This document shows positions 16,435 to 26,700 of a stretch of DNA of 64,000 bases, piece by piece. Source of the DNA: Arcobacteraceae bacterium (GTDB lineage Bacteria > Campylobacterota > Campylobacteria > Campylobacterales > Arcobacteraceae). The stretch spans positions 1-64,000 of the forward strand of contig JAGLOP010000010.1 in assembly GCA_023138835.1 (NCBI GenBank), written 5' to 3'. Both the position numbers and the translations under genes were made by a program. Under the pieces are notes generated by a model. The model was not told where the DNA came from, made no database searches, and saw only the letters and a program-made list of their open reading frames with translations. Each line of letters begins with the position of its first letter. Position 1 is the first letter of the stretch.

Positions 16435-18131
16435 TACAATATCACTCTTTTAACTTCTTCCAACGATGTTTTACCTTCTAAAACTTTAAGTAAAGCATTA
16501 TAATCCATTGTAACCATATCTTCAAGTTTAGCCTGTTTTAATATCTCAAAATGTGATTTCTTTTTATTTATCATATCCTTGATTTTATCAGAGATTGTAA
16601 ATATCTCAATAACAGCTTCTCTTCCTCTATATCCTGTATTTTTACAAGTATCACAGCCGACTTTTTTAAATATACTTATTTCATCCGAAAGTTCTTTAAG
16701 ATAATCATCGTCAAATCCAAACTCTAATAATTGTTTTTTAGTAATTTTGTATTCTTTTTTACACGATGTACATAATTTTCTAAGAAGTCTTTGTGATAAT
16801 ACAGCTAAAACGGAGGAGCTTAATATTTGTTCTTTGATCCCTAAATCAATAAGTCTTGGAATCGATCCAACTGCATCATTTGTATGAAGCGTCGATAAGA
16901 CCAAGTGACCGGTAATTGAAGCTCTAACTGCAAGTTGGGCAGTTTCTTTATCTCTTATTTCCCCGACAAGCATCACATCCGGGTCTTGTCTCATAAAATG
17001 TCTGATTGCTTTATCAAATGTATAACCTGATTTTACATTAATTTGCGTTTGTTTAATAAAAGGAAATCTATATTCTATAGGGTCTTCAATAGTTAATATA
17101 TTTTTTTGTATAAAGTTTACATGTCTAAGAAGAGAATAAAGGGTAGTTGTTTTACCGCTTCCTGTAGGTCCTGTAATCAGTACAATTCCATAAGGTTTAT
17201 TAAATAATTTCTTTAATTTATCAATATCACTATCATTAAATCCAAGATTTTCTATATTAAATGCAGAAGTATTTGATGATAATATCCTCATCACTATATT
17301 TTCACCATTATCAGTAGGAATGCTTGAAACTCTAAAATCATATTTCTCATCATTAAAAATATGTGAAAAAGAACCATCTTGAGGAAGTCTTTGTTCTGAA
17401 ATATCCATGCTTGATAAAATTTTTATTCTTGAAATTATATGGTACATAAGAGTTTTTGGTAATACATAATAAAAACTAAGTACACCGTCAATTCTAAAAG
17501 ATATATAAAATATATCAATATCCGGAGTTATATGAATATCTGTTGCATTATCTTTAATTGCATTATCTATTACAAGGTCAATCAATTTTATAGTATCTAA
17601 AGACTCGCTGTTTGCAGCATCGCTTATAATATGTTCTATTTGTGATTCTATTGTACCTTGAAGTTGAGAATATTCTAAATCTATTCTTCTTTTAATTTTA
17701 CTTTTTTCCCCTACAACTAACTTAATTGGATATTTGGATATTTTGTTTAAATAATCTATTGTAACAATATCATTTAAATTTTCTGTAGCAACTATTAGAT
17801 GGTCATCTTTAATTTCAATAGGGAGAAATACTTTTTCTTTAGCAGTTTTATGTGGAATAATTTTTAGAACATCTTCTGTAATAATTTTTTTATCAATATC
17901 AATATATTCAATATTAGATTGTTTTGCTATTGTCATAGCTATCTCTTGGGTAGTTGTAAAATTTAAAGACAATAAAACCTCTCCCAAATAAGTATTATTG
18001 ATTTTTTGTACTTTAAGTGCAATATCGATTTGTTCTTGAGTTATATATCCATATTCTTTTAAAAGTTCACCTATTAAAAAATGTTTTTCTTCATATGTTT
18101 TATCAGTTTTCTTTAGAATTTCATTTTCCAT
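16434..18131 (-). CDS. mshE: MSHA-like assembly ATPase (GspE/PilB family)
   Basis: A 565-residue hexameric traffic ATPase that powers pilin polymerisation. The catalytic core is complete: Walker A GPTGSGKTTTL, Asp box IEDPIEYR, Walker B VMLVGEIRD, His box STLHTNDA, and a zinc tetracysteine (CTSC, then CDTC). The N terminus has the MshEN layout, two 24-residue motifs separated by five residues (LIGELLKEYGYITQ... and YLGEVLLSLNFTTT...), which in Vibrio MshE binds c-di-GMP. Here both leading arginines are replaced, by Leu and Tyr, and the second motif's glycine is Asn, so ligand binding is uncertain. Confidence 0.92.
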   Translation of the reverse strand: MENEILKKTDKTYEEKHFLIGELLKEYGYITQEQIDIALKVQKINNTYLGEVLLSLNFTTTQEIAMTIAKQSNIEYIDIDKKIITEDVLKIIPHKTAKEKVFLPIEIKDDHLIVATENLNDIVTIDYLNKISKYPIKLVVGEKSKIKRRIDLEYSQLQGTIESQIEHIISDAANSESLDTIKLIDLVIDNAIKDNATDIHITPDIDIFYISFRIDGVLSFYYVLPKTLMYHIISRIKILSSMDISEQRLPQDGSFSHIFNDEKYDFRVSSIPTDNGENIVMRILSSNTSAFNIENLGFNDSDIDKLKKLFNKPYGIVLITGPTGSGKTTTLYSLLRHVNFIQKNILTIEDPIEYRFPFIKQTQINVKSGYTFDKAIRHFMRQDPDVMLVGEIRDKETAQLAVRASITGHLVLSTLHTNDAVGSIPRLIDLGIKEQILSSSVLAVLSQRLLRKLCTSCKKEYKITKKQLLEFGFDDDYLKELSDEISIFKKVGCDTCKNTGYRGREAVIEIFTISDKIKDMINKKKSHFEILKQAKLEDMVTMDYNALLKVLEGKTSLEEVKRVIL

Positions 18132-18132
18132 A

Positions 18133-19221
18133 TTATTCCTTAGTTTTCATCCTTGCTAATTCTTTAAGTTCCAAATATCTATTATAAGCCTGAGTTTTTA
18201 TATTTGCATAATTATCAGATTTAATTGAAGATATTTCTAAATATATATTTTGTGCAAAATCATTCTTTCCTATAAGTTCATAAGCTCTTGCATATGCAAA
18301 TTGTATAAATATATCAAACTTATTTTTCATATATGCATTTTCATAATATGCATAAGCACATTTATATTCTTTTTGCCTCTCTTTAAATACACCTAATACC
18401 AAATTTACATATCCGGATAAATCTTCATTAAGTTCCGGCTTTAACTCATTTTCTAAATTTTGATTAAAATTCTCTAATGCACCTAAACCATACGCATATA
18501 ATAATTTATCTTTTCTTTTAATGTTTTGTATATTTATTTTTGCTTTTTGCCAATTATTTGTTTTTCCATATAGATAAAAAAGATTCTTATTTACTAACTT
18601 ATTTGTTAATCTATCTTTAAATAAAATTTCATATTTTTCTATACTATCTATTAATTGATTGTTTTTCGTCAGCTTATTTGCCGCATCTAAAGTTGCTGTG
18701 TATTCATATTTTGTAAGTTTTTTCTCAATAACGGTATTTTTTTTAGTTTTAGGAGAAATCTTGACTGTTTTTATAGTTTGTTCTTGTACAGTCGTATAAA
18801 TCTTTAAACTACTTTGTTTTTCCTCTTTTACATCATTGAATTTCAGATTGGATATAGTTTCTTTTTGTGCTTTATAAAATTTATTTAAAGAGGTTTGCAC
18901 TATAAATGCACTTTCATGACCCATATCTCTTAGTTTGTAAACTTCATCAAATAACAGCTCTCTTTTAGTTGAGGGATTGTATCTTAAAGTAAAGAAATCA
19001 CCGATTGGATAAAGAACTGATTTTAGACGAATGTTTTCATCAAGATTATTTAAAAATTTTATACCGATATATTTTTTGTTTTTTGGAAAAGTTGCCAACT
19101 GTATGGTATAAACTAATCTATCACCTTTATTTAATTCGTTCTCTTTCTCTAATGTAAAACTTTCATCAATTGAAAATAAAGATAACGCTACTAATATCAA
19201 TAAAAGAGATTTTTTTATCAT
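18133..19221 (-). CDS. SPOR-like and TPR-repeat periplasmic protein of the pilus locus
   Basis: A 362-residue exported protein. A signal peptide (KKSLLLILVALSLFSIDES) is followed by a SPOR-like fold (YTIQLATFPKNKKYIGIKFL ... ESAFIVQTS, about residues 38-125) and then tetratricopeptide-like helices from about 165 to the end. It occupies the place of MshN, a TPR protein, in Vibrio MSHA loci. SPOR domains bind denuded peptidoglycan, so it may anchor the secretin in the cell wall. It overlaps the secretin stop by four bases and ends one base before mshE. Assignment to MshN is by position and repeat type only. Confidence 0.75.
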   Translation of the reverse strand: MIKKSLLLILVALSLFSIDESFTLEKENELNKGDRLVYTIQLATFPKNKKYIGIKFLNNLDENIRLKSVLYPIGDFFTLRYNPSTKRELLFDEVYKLRDMGHESAFIVQTSLNKFYKAQKETISNLKFNDVKEEKQSSLKIYTTVQEQTIKTVKISPKTKKNTVIEKKLTKYEYTATLDAANKLTKNNQLIDSIEKYEILFKDRLTNKLVNKNLFYLYGKTNNWQKAKINIQNIKRKDKLLYAYGLGALENFNQNLENELKPELNEDLSGYVNLVLGVFKERQKEYKCAYAYYENAYMKNKFDIFIQFAYARAYELIGKNDFAQNIYLEISSIKSDNYANIKTQAYNRYLELKELARMKTKE

Positions 19222-20762
19222 AAATTATTTTTCTCAATATTTATTTTTAAAATTATAACCAATTCTTTTTTCTGTACATAGTCCTCAGTTCTTCTAAACA
19301 AAGCTCCAAGCAATGGTATTTCAGCTAATCCTGGTGTTTTATAATTACTGTTCCTTCTAGTGCTGCTTATTAATCCACCAATTATAAGCAGATCATTGTT
19401 TCGTACTATTACAGTAGTTCCTATCTCTTTTACATTTATAATAGGTGCACGGGCAACTTCTTGTCCTCCGTCTGAAAATACTTTCTCACTTTCAATATTT
19501 GTAATTATTGGTATAATATTTAAAAGAACAGTACCATCATCTCTAATAATAGGTGTCACTCCCAAAGAGATACCATTTAAAACATCCAGTCTATTATATA
19601 CTGTTGTTGGTACATATTCTTTATTTCCAGCTGCATTGATAATCTCTGAATAAGTAACTTGCTTTTCCCAATACGGTTCCGTACTTCCACTGGATATGAT
19701 GCCTGTTTGTCCATTAATTATCTTTATTCTAGGATTTGAAACAACTTCTATATCTCCGGATGTTTCCATAGCAGAGATAATACCTTGAAAATTTTTTCTT
19801 GTATATGCTATAGTTGTTGCAGTTCCTCCACTAATAGGTGCCGTTAAAGTTGTAATTCCTCCAGCTAGTGTCGTAGTACCTAGATTTTGTCCAACAGATA
19901 AAAGTCCATCTCTTACATTCCATAGATTTTCCCAGTTAACACCTAATTGATGTTCATTATTTAAAGTGACTTCCATAATCTTTGCATCAACAAGAACTTG
20001 TTTACTTATAAAATGATTTATATGTCCAACGACCTCTTCTATTTGTTTTATTTTAGACTTTAGATCAGTTACTATCAGTGTACCTGAAAATTTATTTAGA
20101 GAATAGATACCATCCTTAGACTTAATCTTATCTAAGCTTTGAATAAATTGTCCGTAAAAATCATTACCAGCAGCATCTGATTCATAATTTAGTGTAAATG
20201 ACCCGGCTAATCCGGCACCTCCTTGACCTAAAATATCACCGCCTAATGAAGATGACGCAGATGTCATCCTCATATTAATAAAAGGAATTTTAAATGTTTT
20301 TGTCATAAATTTTTTGATATAAAGCATATTTCCTTCAATCTTAAAATAAGTATCTGCAAGTTCCATCGCTACATTAAGTGCATCTTTTATTGAAGTTTGT
20401 ACCATATTTACAGTTACTAACTTATCTTTATCTATAGCATCATCTACTATTAAATTTAATCCAGCTTCTTTACTAATAATAAATAACAGTTTTGATAAAG
20501 GTACATCATTGGCAGAAAAGTTAACTACGGCATCACTATTTATTAAAGTCGGTTCCTCATAAACCGGAGGAAGTATTATTGCAGGAGTTTTATTTGAAAT
20601 TTTTTGTATCTCTTGTTTTTTAATTATCTCTTTAAAATCTTCTACAATATTTTTTTTATGCTTTGGGCCCTCTTTAAGTGTTGTATTTTTGTCAACACAA
20701 CCAACCACTAAAAATGAAGCTAAAATTATAAAACTTAGTGTCAAGGTATTAAATGGAGCCAT
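19218..20762 (-). CDS. mshL: MSHA-like outer-membrane secretin lipoprotein
   Basis: A 514-residue secretin forming the outer-membrane channel for the pilus. It carries a lipobox (LVVGC, cysteine near residue 22), an STN/N0 domain (SANDVPLSKLLFIISKEAGLNL, about 83-150), an N-domain rich in Gly/Ser, and the C-terminal secretin barrel (from about 250) ending with TPGLAEIPLLGALFRRTED. The start has an AAGGAAAG site and overlaps the upstream gene by 22 bases. Length and lipoprotein nature fit MshL better than PilQ or GspD, which are longer. Confidence 0.9.
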   Translation of the reverse strand: MAPFNTLTLSFIILASFLVVGCVDKNTTLKEGPKHKKNIVEDFKEIIKKQEIQKISNKTPAIILPPVYEEPTLINSDAVVNFSANDVPLSKLLFIISKEAGLNLIVDDAIDKDKLVTVNMVQTSIKDALNVAMELADTYFKIEGNMLYIKKFMTKTFKIPFINMRMTSASSSLGGDILGQGGAGLAGSFTLNYESDAAGNDFYGQFIQSLDKIKSKDGIYSLNKFSGTLIVTDLKSKIKQIEEVVGHINHFISKQVLVDAKIMEVTLNNEHQLGVNWENLWNVRDGLLSVGQNLGTTTLAGGITTLTAPISGGTATTIAYTRKNFQGIISAMETSGDIEVVSNPRIKIINGQTGIISSGSTEPYWEKQVTYSEIINAAGNKEYVPTTVYNRLDVLNGISLGVTPIIRDDGTVLLNIIPIITNIESEKVFSDGGQEVARAPIINVKEIGTTVIVRNNDLLIIGGLISSTRRNSNYKTPGLAEIPLLGALFRRTEDYVQKKELVIILKINIEKNNL

Positions 20763-21274
20763 CTTCTTTCCTTTTTATTTTTTAATAATACTTTATTACG
20801 CGATATCCTTACTATTTGAATATCTCTATCTATATCTATTTTATCATATAATTTATATATTTTGTTATTAATTACAACTGTTGTGTTATCTTTTGAATTA
20901 AAAATCATTTGTAAGTTATATTTTGTTACATCAATAAGTTTTGCTTCTATGTTGATTTTCTTAGTTTCAATAATCTTTTCCATAGGTGTTTTTTTTAGTT
21001 GCGACATAAACCATACAACAACTTCTTTATTATTTTTCATTAAAGGTTTTTCATAAACAACTATTTTATTTTTTATAAAAGTTATATCTTTATAGATTGA
21101 TTTGTTTTTTGCATCAGTAATATCTTTTTTAGATATTATTTGCTGAGTGGTCAGTTTATCAATTTGATTATTAAGTGTTGTAAAATCTTTCGGATATATA
21201 AAAATGTATAAAGCTATAATTAACGGTAAAATTAAAAAACTTAATTGCTTTGAAGTTAAATAAATCTTTGGCAT
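20741..21274 (-). CDS. MshK/PilP/GspC-like inner-membrane alignment protein
   Basis: A 177-residue bitopic protein with one N-terminal membrane helix (QLSFLILPLIIALYIFI). A C-terminal beta-rich segment (VVINNKIYKLYDKIDIDR ... VLLKNKKERRWLHL) resembles the PilP/GspC homology region that contacts the secretin. It sits between mshJ and the secretin, exactly where mshK lies in MSHA loci. It overlaps the secretin by 22 bases and mshJ by one. The family assignment rests on position and a weak motif. Confidence 0.6.
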   Translation of the reverse strand: MPKIYLTSKQLSFLILPLIIALYIFIYPKDFTTLNNQIDKLTTQQIISKKDITDAKNKSIYKDITFIKNKIVVYEKPLMKNNKEVVVWFMSQLKKTPMEKIIETKKINIEAKLIDVTKYNLQMIFNSKDNTTVVINNKIYKLYDKIDIDRDIQIVRISRNKVLLKNKKERRWLHLIP

Positions 21275-21741
21275 TACTTATTCCTATATGCTTTTATGAA
21301 TTGTAGATTAACCACTATTGCATTATTCGTAACTTTAAATTGCTTCATATTAATAAAACCATGTTGTATTTTTAGTTTAAACAGTTCCAATAATTTTTGA
21401 GTATCATCTCTAAAAATCGTTGAAGTTGTATTTATTACGATATAACCTTTGTTTTTTTCATCAATATTTTCAATTTTAAGATTTAATTTTTTTTCGTTTT
21501 GTGTATGAAAAGTTAATAATGAATTTTGAGCATCTTCTTTATAATCTAAAGAATTGATTTTTGGTAAAATATTCTTTTTCAACCATTTATTTATATTAGA
21601 TATATTATTTATCTCTTTATAATCTTTTTGCATAATTCTAACTTTTTGTTTCAACTGTGATGTTTTTTGTTCAAAATACTGGTTTATAAAGAGTGATAAT
21701 ATTAAACAAATGATTAAAAATAATGTATAAGCTAATTTCAT
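21274..21741 (-). CDS. mshJ: MshJ/PilO/GspM-like inner-membrane protein
   Basis: A 155-residue protein with one N-terminal membrane helix (YTLFLIICLILSLFINQYF), a coiled coil (residues about 24-55) and a small ferredoxin-like C-terminal domain. This is the architecture of PilO/GspM/MshJ, which pairs with the PilN-like part of MshI in the inner membrane. It overlaps mshI by four bases. Sequence similarity in this family is low, so the call depends on architecture and gene order. Confidence 0.65.
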   Translation of the reverse strand: MKLAYTLFLIICLILSLFINQYFEQKTSQLKQKVRIMQKDYKEINNISNINKWLKKNILPKINSLDYKEDAQNSLLTFHTQNEKKLNLKIENIDEKNKGYIVINTTSTIFRDDTQKLLELFKLKIQHGFINMKQFKVTNNAIVVNLQFIKAYRNK

Positions 21742-23147
21742 TTTTTATTCCATTCAAATGTAAAAGTAGACTTAACAATCAGACTCTTAGGATCTGATTT
21801 TACAGTTATTATGACCTCTTTGCCCAATTCATTCTCAACTCTTTTTAGTTTATTTATAAATATGTTAAACTCTAATAATTCCTTAAAATTATTAGATTCA
21901 TATATTGTAATACCGGCACCTGAGTTTGTCCAAATAAAATTTTTAAAGTCTAATTTTAATTTTAAGTCAAAATCATAACTATTAATTTTGTCAATACTTT
22001 TCTTTATTGAAGTGATATAATTCAAAACATTGAACTCATCGCTGCTTTTTATTGAAGCTACAAATAAATTTAAGTTTGAAATATTGTTTTTATCTATACC
22101 TAAATTTGGTAATGTCTGTAATATTTTATTTGATAAATTGTCATATTGTATTTTTGTGTGGCTATATTGTTGATAATTTGAATAAGAGTTGTAACTAAAA
22201 AATCCAATTAATACTATTAAAAATGGTATATAAAAATTTAATACTGAATTAAATTCTTTTTTGGCTTTTAAAGAGTTAGGTGTAAAATTAAATCTACTCT
22301 CAAGTCGCAATGTTCCTATCTCTATTAGGTATTGATTAAACTTTTCTGGCGTAAATTCTTTAAAATCTTTGTTATTTGGTTTTAAGCTGGAAACTTTTAT
22401 CTCTATTTGTTGGGAAATATTTTCAAAAACTTCACTGTTATCATACAGTGCACCGTTTATTGTTAAAATATCAAATTTAACATCTCGCATTTTTTCTTTG
22501 ATATAAAGAGTATTTTTAACTACTTCTTCTATAAACTGTCTATTTCGTTCCTTAGAAGTAATATCCTCTGTATTTTCAGTAAAAGTTAAATATTTACTTC
22601 TTAAAAAAAGAATATTATTTGTATTACCCGCAACAATAGTTAAGCTGTAATTGGAGATATAGATAGATAAAAAGTTTTTATCTGTATGTATTTTTTTCGC
22701 AATATCGTAAAGTGCAAAAACCTCAAGGGATAAATTTCCACAGTTTTTATTGGATAGCAGATTAAGTGACTTTTTGTATAAATCGTTATTTTTATAAATA
22801 CCGTATATTTTATATTTTGCTTTGTCAAGTTTCTTTGTTTCTTTTATCTTGTTAAAAGAGAAATATACATTTGAAGTATCTATTTGATCGTTTGTAAGTT
22901 TTGTTTTAATTAAATCGCTTATCACATCATGACTGGTAATACTACTTTGTATCTCTATAGATGTTTCGATAAAATCAGGCTGAAATAAAGATAAACTAAC
23001 ATTGTTTTGAGATTTTAAAAATACAGATAATTCGTCAAATGTACTAAATATAAGAGTTTCAAGATAGGATAAATGCGCAAAATTATTCTTTAGCACCACA
23101 CATGAATAAGTATCTTTTACGAGTTTTACACAATAATATTTTGACAT
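21738..23147 (-). CDS. mshI: MshI-like protein (fused PilM-like and PilN-like domains)
   Basis: A 469-residue protein. The N-terminal 290 residues are actin-like, as in PilM/GspL (IYISNYSLTIVAGN near 165). A membrane helix follows at about 306-325 (FYIPFLIVLIGFFSYNSY), then a PilN-like periplasmic coiled coil and small domain. MshI-type proteins link the cytoplasmic ATPase to the periplasmic alignment complex. It is the first gene of the pilus locus, with AGAGGGA before its ATG and a gap of 122 bases to the divergent tmRNA gene, where the operon promoter must lie. Confidence 0.78.
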   Translation of the reverse strand: MSKYYCVKLVKDTYSCVVLKNNFAHLSYLETLIFSTFDELSVFLKSQNNVSLSLFQPDFIETSIEIQSSITSHDVISDLIKTKLTNDQIDTSNVYFSFNKIKETKKLDKAKYKIYGIYKNNDLYKKSLNLLSNKNCGNLSLEVFALYDIAKKIHTDKNFLSIYISNYSLTIVAGNTNNILFLRSKYLTFTENTEDITSKERNRQFIEEVVKNTLYIKEKMRDVKFDILTINGALYDNSEVFENISQQIEIKVSSLKPNNKDFKEFTPEKFNQYLIEIGTLRLESRFNFTPNSLKAKKEFNSVLNFYIPFLIVLIGFFSYNSYSNYQQYSHTKIQYDNLSNKILQTLPNLGIDKNNISNLNLFVASIKSSDEFNVLNYITSIKKSIDKINSYDFDLKLKLDFKNFIWTNSGAGITIYESNNFKELLEFNIFINKLKRVENELGKEVIITVKSDPKSLIVKSTFTFEWNKK

Positions 23148-23246
23148 ATTCCCTCTTAGATAAAATCTTTCATATAACTATTGTAACTAAGTTAGTATTA
23201 AAATATAATAGTTAAAATAGTTATTGATATTATACAAAAAATCAGT

Positions 23247-23252
23247 TATAAT
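23247..23252 (+). promoter_or_regulatory. -10 box of the tmRNA gene
   Basis: TATAAT 17 bases before the mature 5' end of tmRNA. Transcription would start near 23259, leaving a short 5' leader for RNase P to remove. Confidence 0.6.
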
Positions 23253-23269
23253 ACACTACATTTTCGCAC

Positions 23270-23657
23270 GGGGTCGACATGGTATCGATTAGAGCAGTGA
23301 GGATCTGTTGCATGTGGGCTTGAACTACCCTTAATAAGTTTAAAATTTTTAGACGCAAACAATACAAATTACGCTCCTGCTGTGGTTCACGCTGCATAGA
23401 TAAAAGACTCGCCTAACGGCTAGAGACTTTGGAGGTTTCCACTACAGATTCTATCTATGTAGATTACGGAGACTCAACCCAGATAGATTATCAATTTGAA
23501 GTTGATTTGGACAAATTGAGACATTTTTAAATCTTAGCTTTATAGTGGCCTTTGCAGGTTGAGTTGCTGTAGAGTGAAATTTTTCAACCTTTCTAAACAT
23601 GTAGACGCAGATAGTAATTGTTTTAAGACTGGAGTTCAATCCTCCACGACTCCACCA
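23270..23657 (+). ncRNA. ssrA: Transfer-messenger RNA (tmRNA, one-piece)
   Basis: A 388-base tmRNA, which rescues stalled ribosomes. The 5' end GGGGTCG pairs with CGACTCC before the encoded 3' ACCA, forming the alanine acceptor stem. The T arm is visible (GGAG TTCAATC CTCC). The reading frame resumes at GCA 23355 and stops at TAG 23397-23399, giving the tag ANNTNYAPAVVHAA after the charged alanine. The stem is complete and the order is uninterrupted, so this is not a permuted tmRNA. The ORF track shows only shadows here. It is divergent from mshI. Confidence 0.95.
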
Positions 23658-23753
23658 TTATATCATCCTATTATTCTAAAATATTAAAAAATTTATAAAA
23701 AAAAGTGTACAATACATTATACTCATAAATATTAATTATAAAAGGTGTTAATG

Positions 23754-26700
23754 ATGGAACACAAACTAAATACAAATAAGTTAAAATCAAATATTTTAAA
23801 ATCAATAGCAATGATTTTTGTTGCTTTATTAGGGGTAATAATATATATAATCCTTTATACACAAGATAAAAATTTTAAATTCAATAATGAAAAAGTTCAT
23901 AAATCTATTCATAAATCAATCAAGCATACCTTAGAACATAATAAAAGATACTATAAGTTTCTACTTCAAAGATTATCACAAACTACTAATATTAAACAAT
24001 ATATTATAAATAATGATGCAGATGCTATATATAAAATTTTAAAGCCAAAATTTGATCTATTACAAAAAGAAAATAAGTATTTTAAAATTTTACATATTAT
24101 CAAGCCAGATGGAACATCTTTGTTAAGAGTGCATAAAAAAGAACAATTTATAGATAATTTAAGTTCTATTCCTCCAATGATAAAAGAGGCAATCACTTCA
24201 AAAAAAATTACAGCAGGGTATGGAACAGGTAAGTGCTCAACCGCTTATAGAGTAATATTGCCATTATTTTATGAAAATAGATATATAGGCTCTATTTGTA
24301 TAGGTGTTAATCCAAACTATTTTCTTGAAAAAATTTCTGAAATTATTGATACAAAAGGTATATTATTTATAAATAATAAAAATTTAAAACTATATTCTAA
24401 AAAAAGTGACTTTTCAATACAAAATTATAATCTTCAAACAACAATAGATGATGAGCAACTAAATGTTTTAAAACATCTACCAAAAAAATATAACTTTGAA
24501 GATAATATAAGAGTAGAGATAAAAGATAAAAAATATATTATGCATACTGAAAATATAAAGGGATTTAGAGGAGATGATTATGCAAAATATATTTTTATTC
24601 AAGACGGTACAAACTTATTAAAAAAACAAAATATTATGAAAGTGTCTATAGTATCTAGTATATTATTGTTTGCAACTATTGTTTTTTTAGTTTTAATATT
24701 TTACATAAATAAATTTGGCAAAGATATTGATAAATTTTATAATAATGCAATAGATAAAATAAAGTTTAACAAAGAATATCTAAAAGCTGTTGAGGACAAT
24801 TCTTCAAATATTATCGTAACATCTTTTGGGAGAAAACTTTTTAGTGCAAATAAAAAGTTTTTTGAATTTACCGGATTTGATACTCTTGAAAGTTTTGGTA
24901 AAAAATATGATTGTATTTGTGATCTGTTTATAAAAAAAGAGGGTTATTTACAAACTCGCGTGGATGGCAAATATTGGATAGTGTATATTTTAGAAAATCC
25001 TGCAAAAATTCATAAAGCTATTATGATAAAAGATGGAGTTGAACATATTTATAGTGTTACATCAGCAAAATTATATCTTGATGAACATGATAGGTGTGTA
25101 GCTACATTTGTTGATATTACAGAGCTTGAAAATATAAAAGACAGATATGAGTTTGCTATAAACGGTACACAGGATGGATTGTGGGATTGGAATATTATAA
25201 CCAATAAACCATATTTTTCACCTCGCTGGAAATCAATGCTAGGCTATAGAGACGATGAACTTAAAAATGAATTTAAAACTTGGGAAGATATGGTTCATCC
25301 TGATGATATAAAACAGGTTTTTGAAGATATACAAAGATCTCATAAATCAAAAGATGAAGTATATGAGAATATTCATCGATTAAAACATAAAGACGGACAT
25401 TGGGTTTGGATACTTGCTCGTGGAGAAACTATTTTTGATGAAAATGGAAAAGCAGTAAGGATGGTAGGTTTTCATACAGATATTACAAAATCTAAAGAAC
25501 TTGAGCTTAAACTGGAAGAAAATCAAAAAATGTATTTAGACTTTTTTGAATGTACAAAAAGTGCAAATATTATATATGAAACAAAAGATAATGGAAAAAC
25601 ATTTATCATAAAAAGTTTAAATCATTTAGTTGAAGAATTTGAAAAGATAAAAAGAGATGAGGTTGTCGGCAAAAGACTTGATGAGGTATTTAAAGGTGTT
25701 GAAGAATTTGGATTTTTAGATATCTTTAAAGAAGTTTATAAAAGTGGAAAATCTTTTAAAATGCCGGTGACTTTTTATAAAGATGAAAGAGTATCAGTAT
25801 GGAGAGAAAATTATATTTTTAAATTATCAAATGGTGATATAGTAGCTTCATATGAAGATAAAACAAAAGAGAAAGAACTTGAAAATAAACTAATTAAGAT
25901 TTTTGAGTCAATGATTGACGGGGTTTATGTAGTCAATAGTTCATTTGATATAGAGTATGTAAATGAGGTACTTAAAAAAGATTTCGGCTCACCGGAGGGT
26001 AAAAAATGTTACAAATATTTTCATGACAGAGATGAAGTGTGTCCTTGGTGTAAAAATGAGCAGGTTTTAGCCGGTGAGACTGTTCGTTGGGAATGGTTTT
26101 CTAATAAGAATAATAAGCTTTATGATTTAATTGATACACCTCTTGTAAATGCTGATGGAACTATCTCAAAGCTGGAAATATTTCGTGATATAACAGAACT
26201 TAAACAAGCATATCAAGAGATACATGAACAAGAGGAGATAATGATATCTCAATCCCGCCACGCAGCAATGGGTGAGATGATATCTATGATAGCTCATCAA
26301 TGGAGACAGCCTTTAAGTGTGATTGCCATGGGTGCAAATAATATTATGGCAGATATTGAACTAGAGATTGTTGATAACAAAACTTTACAAGAGGAAGCTG
26401 CTGAGATACTGGAACAAACACAAGAGCTTTCAAAAACAATTGATGATTTTAAAAACTTTTTTAGACCTGTAAAAACAGTTGAAGAGGTATTACCTGAAGA
26501 TATATTTAATGAAGCTTTCAAGGTAATTGGAAAATCTTTGGGAAATAATGATATAGAAGTTGTCACACAATTTAACAATGGTAAAAAAATTCAAACATAC
26601 TCAAGAGAATTGATGCAGGTATTTATAAATATAATTAAAAATGCAAAAGAAGCTTTAGTGGATAATGATATAAAAAATAGAAAAATATTTATAAAAATGG

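Noticed and set aside
23451-23639. 62-residue minus-strand ORF within the tmRNA gene
   Set aside because: It overlaps the tmRNA on the opposite strand and has no ribosome site.
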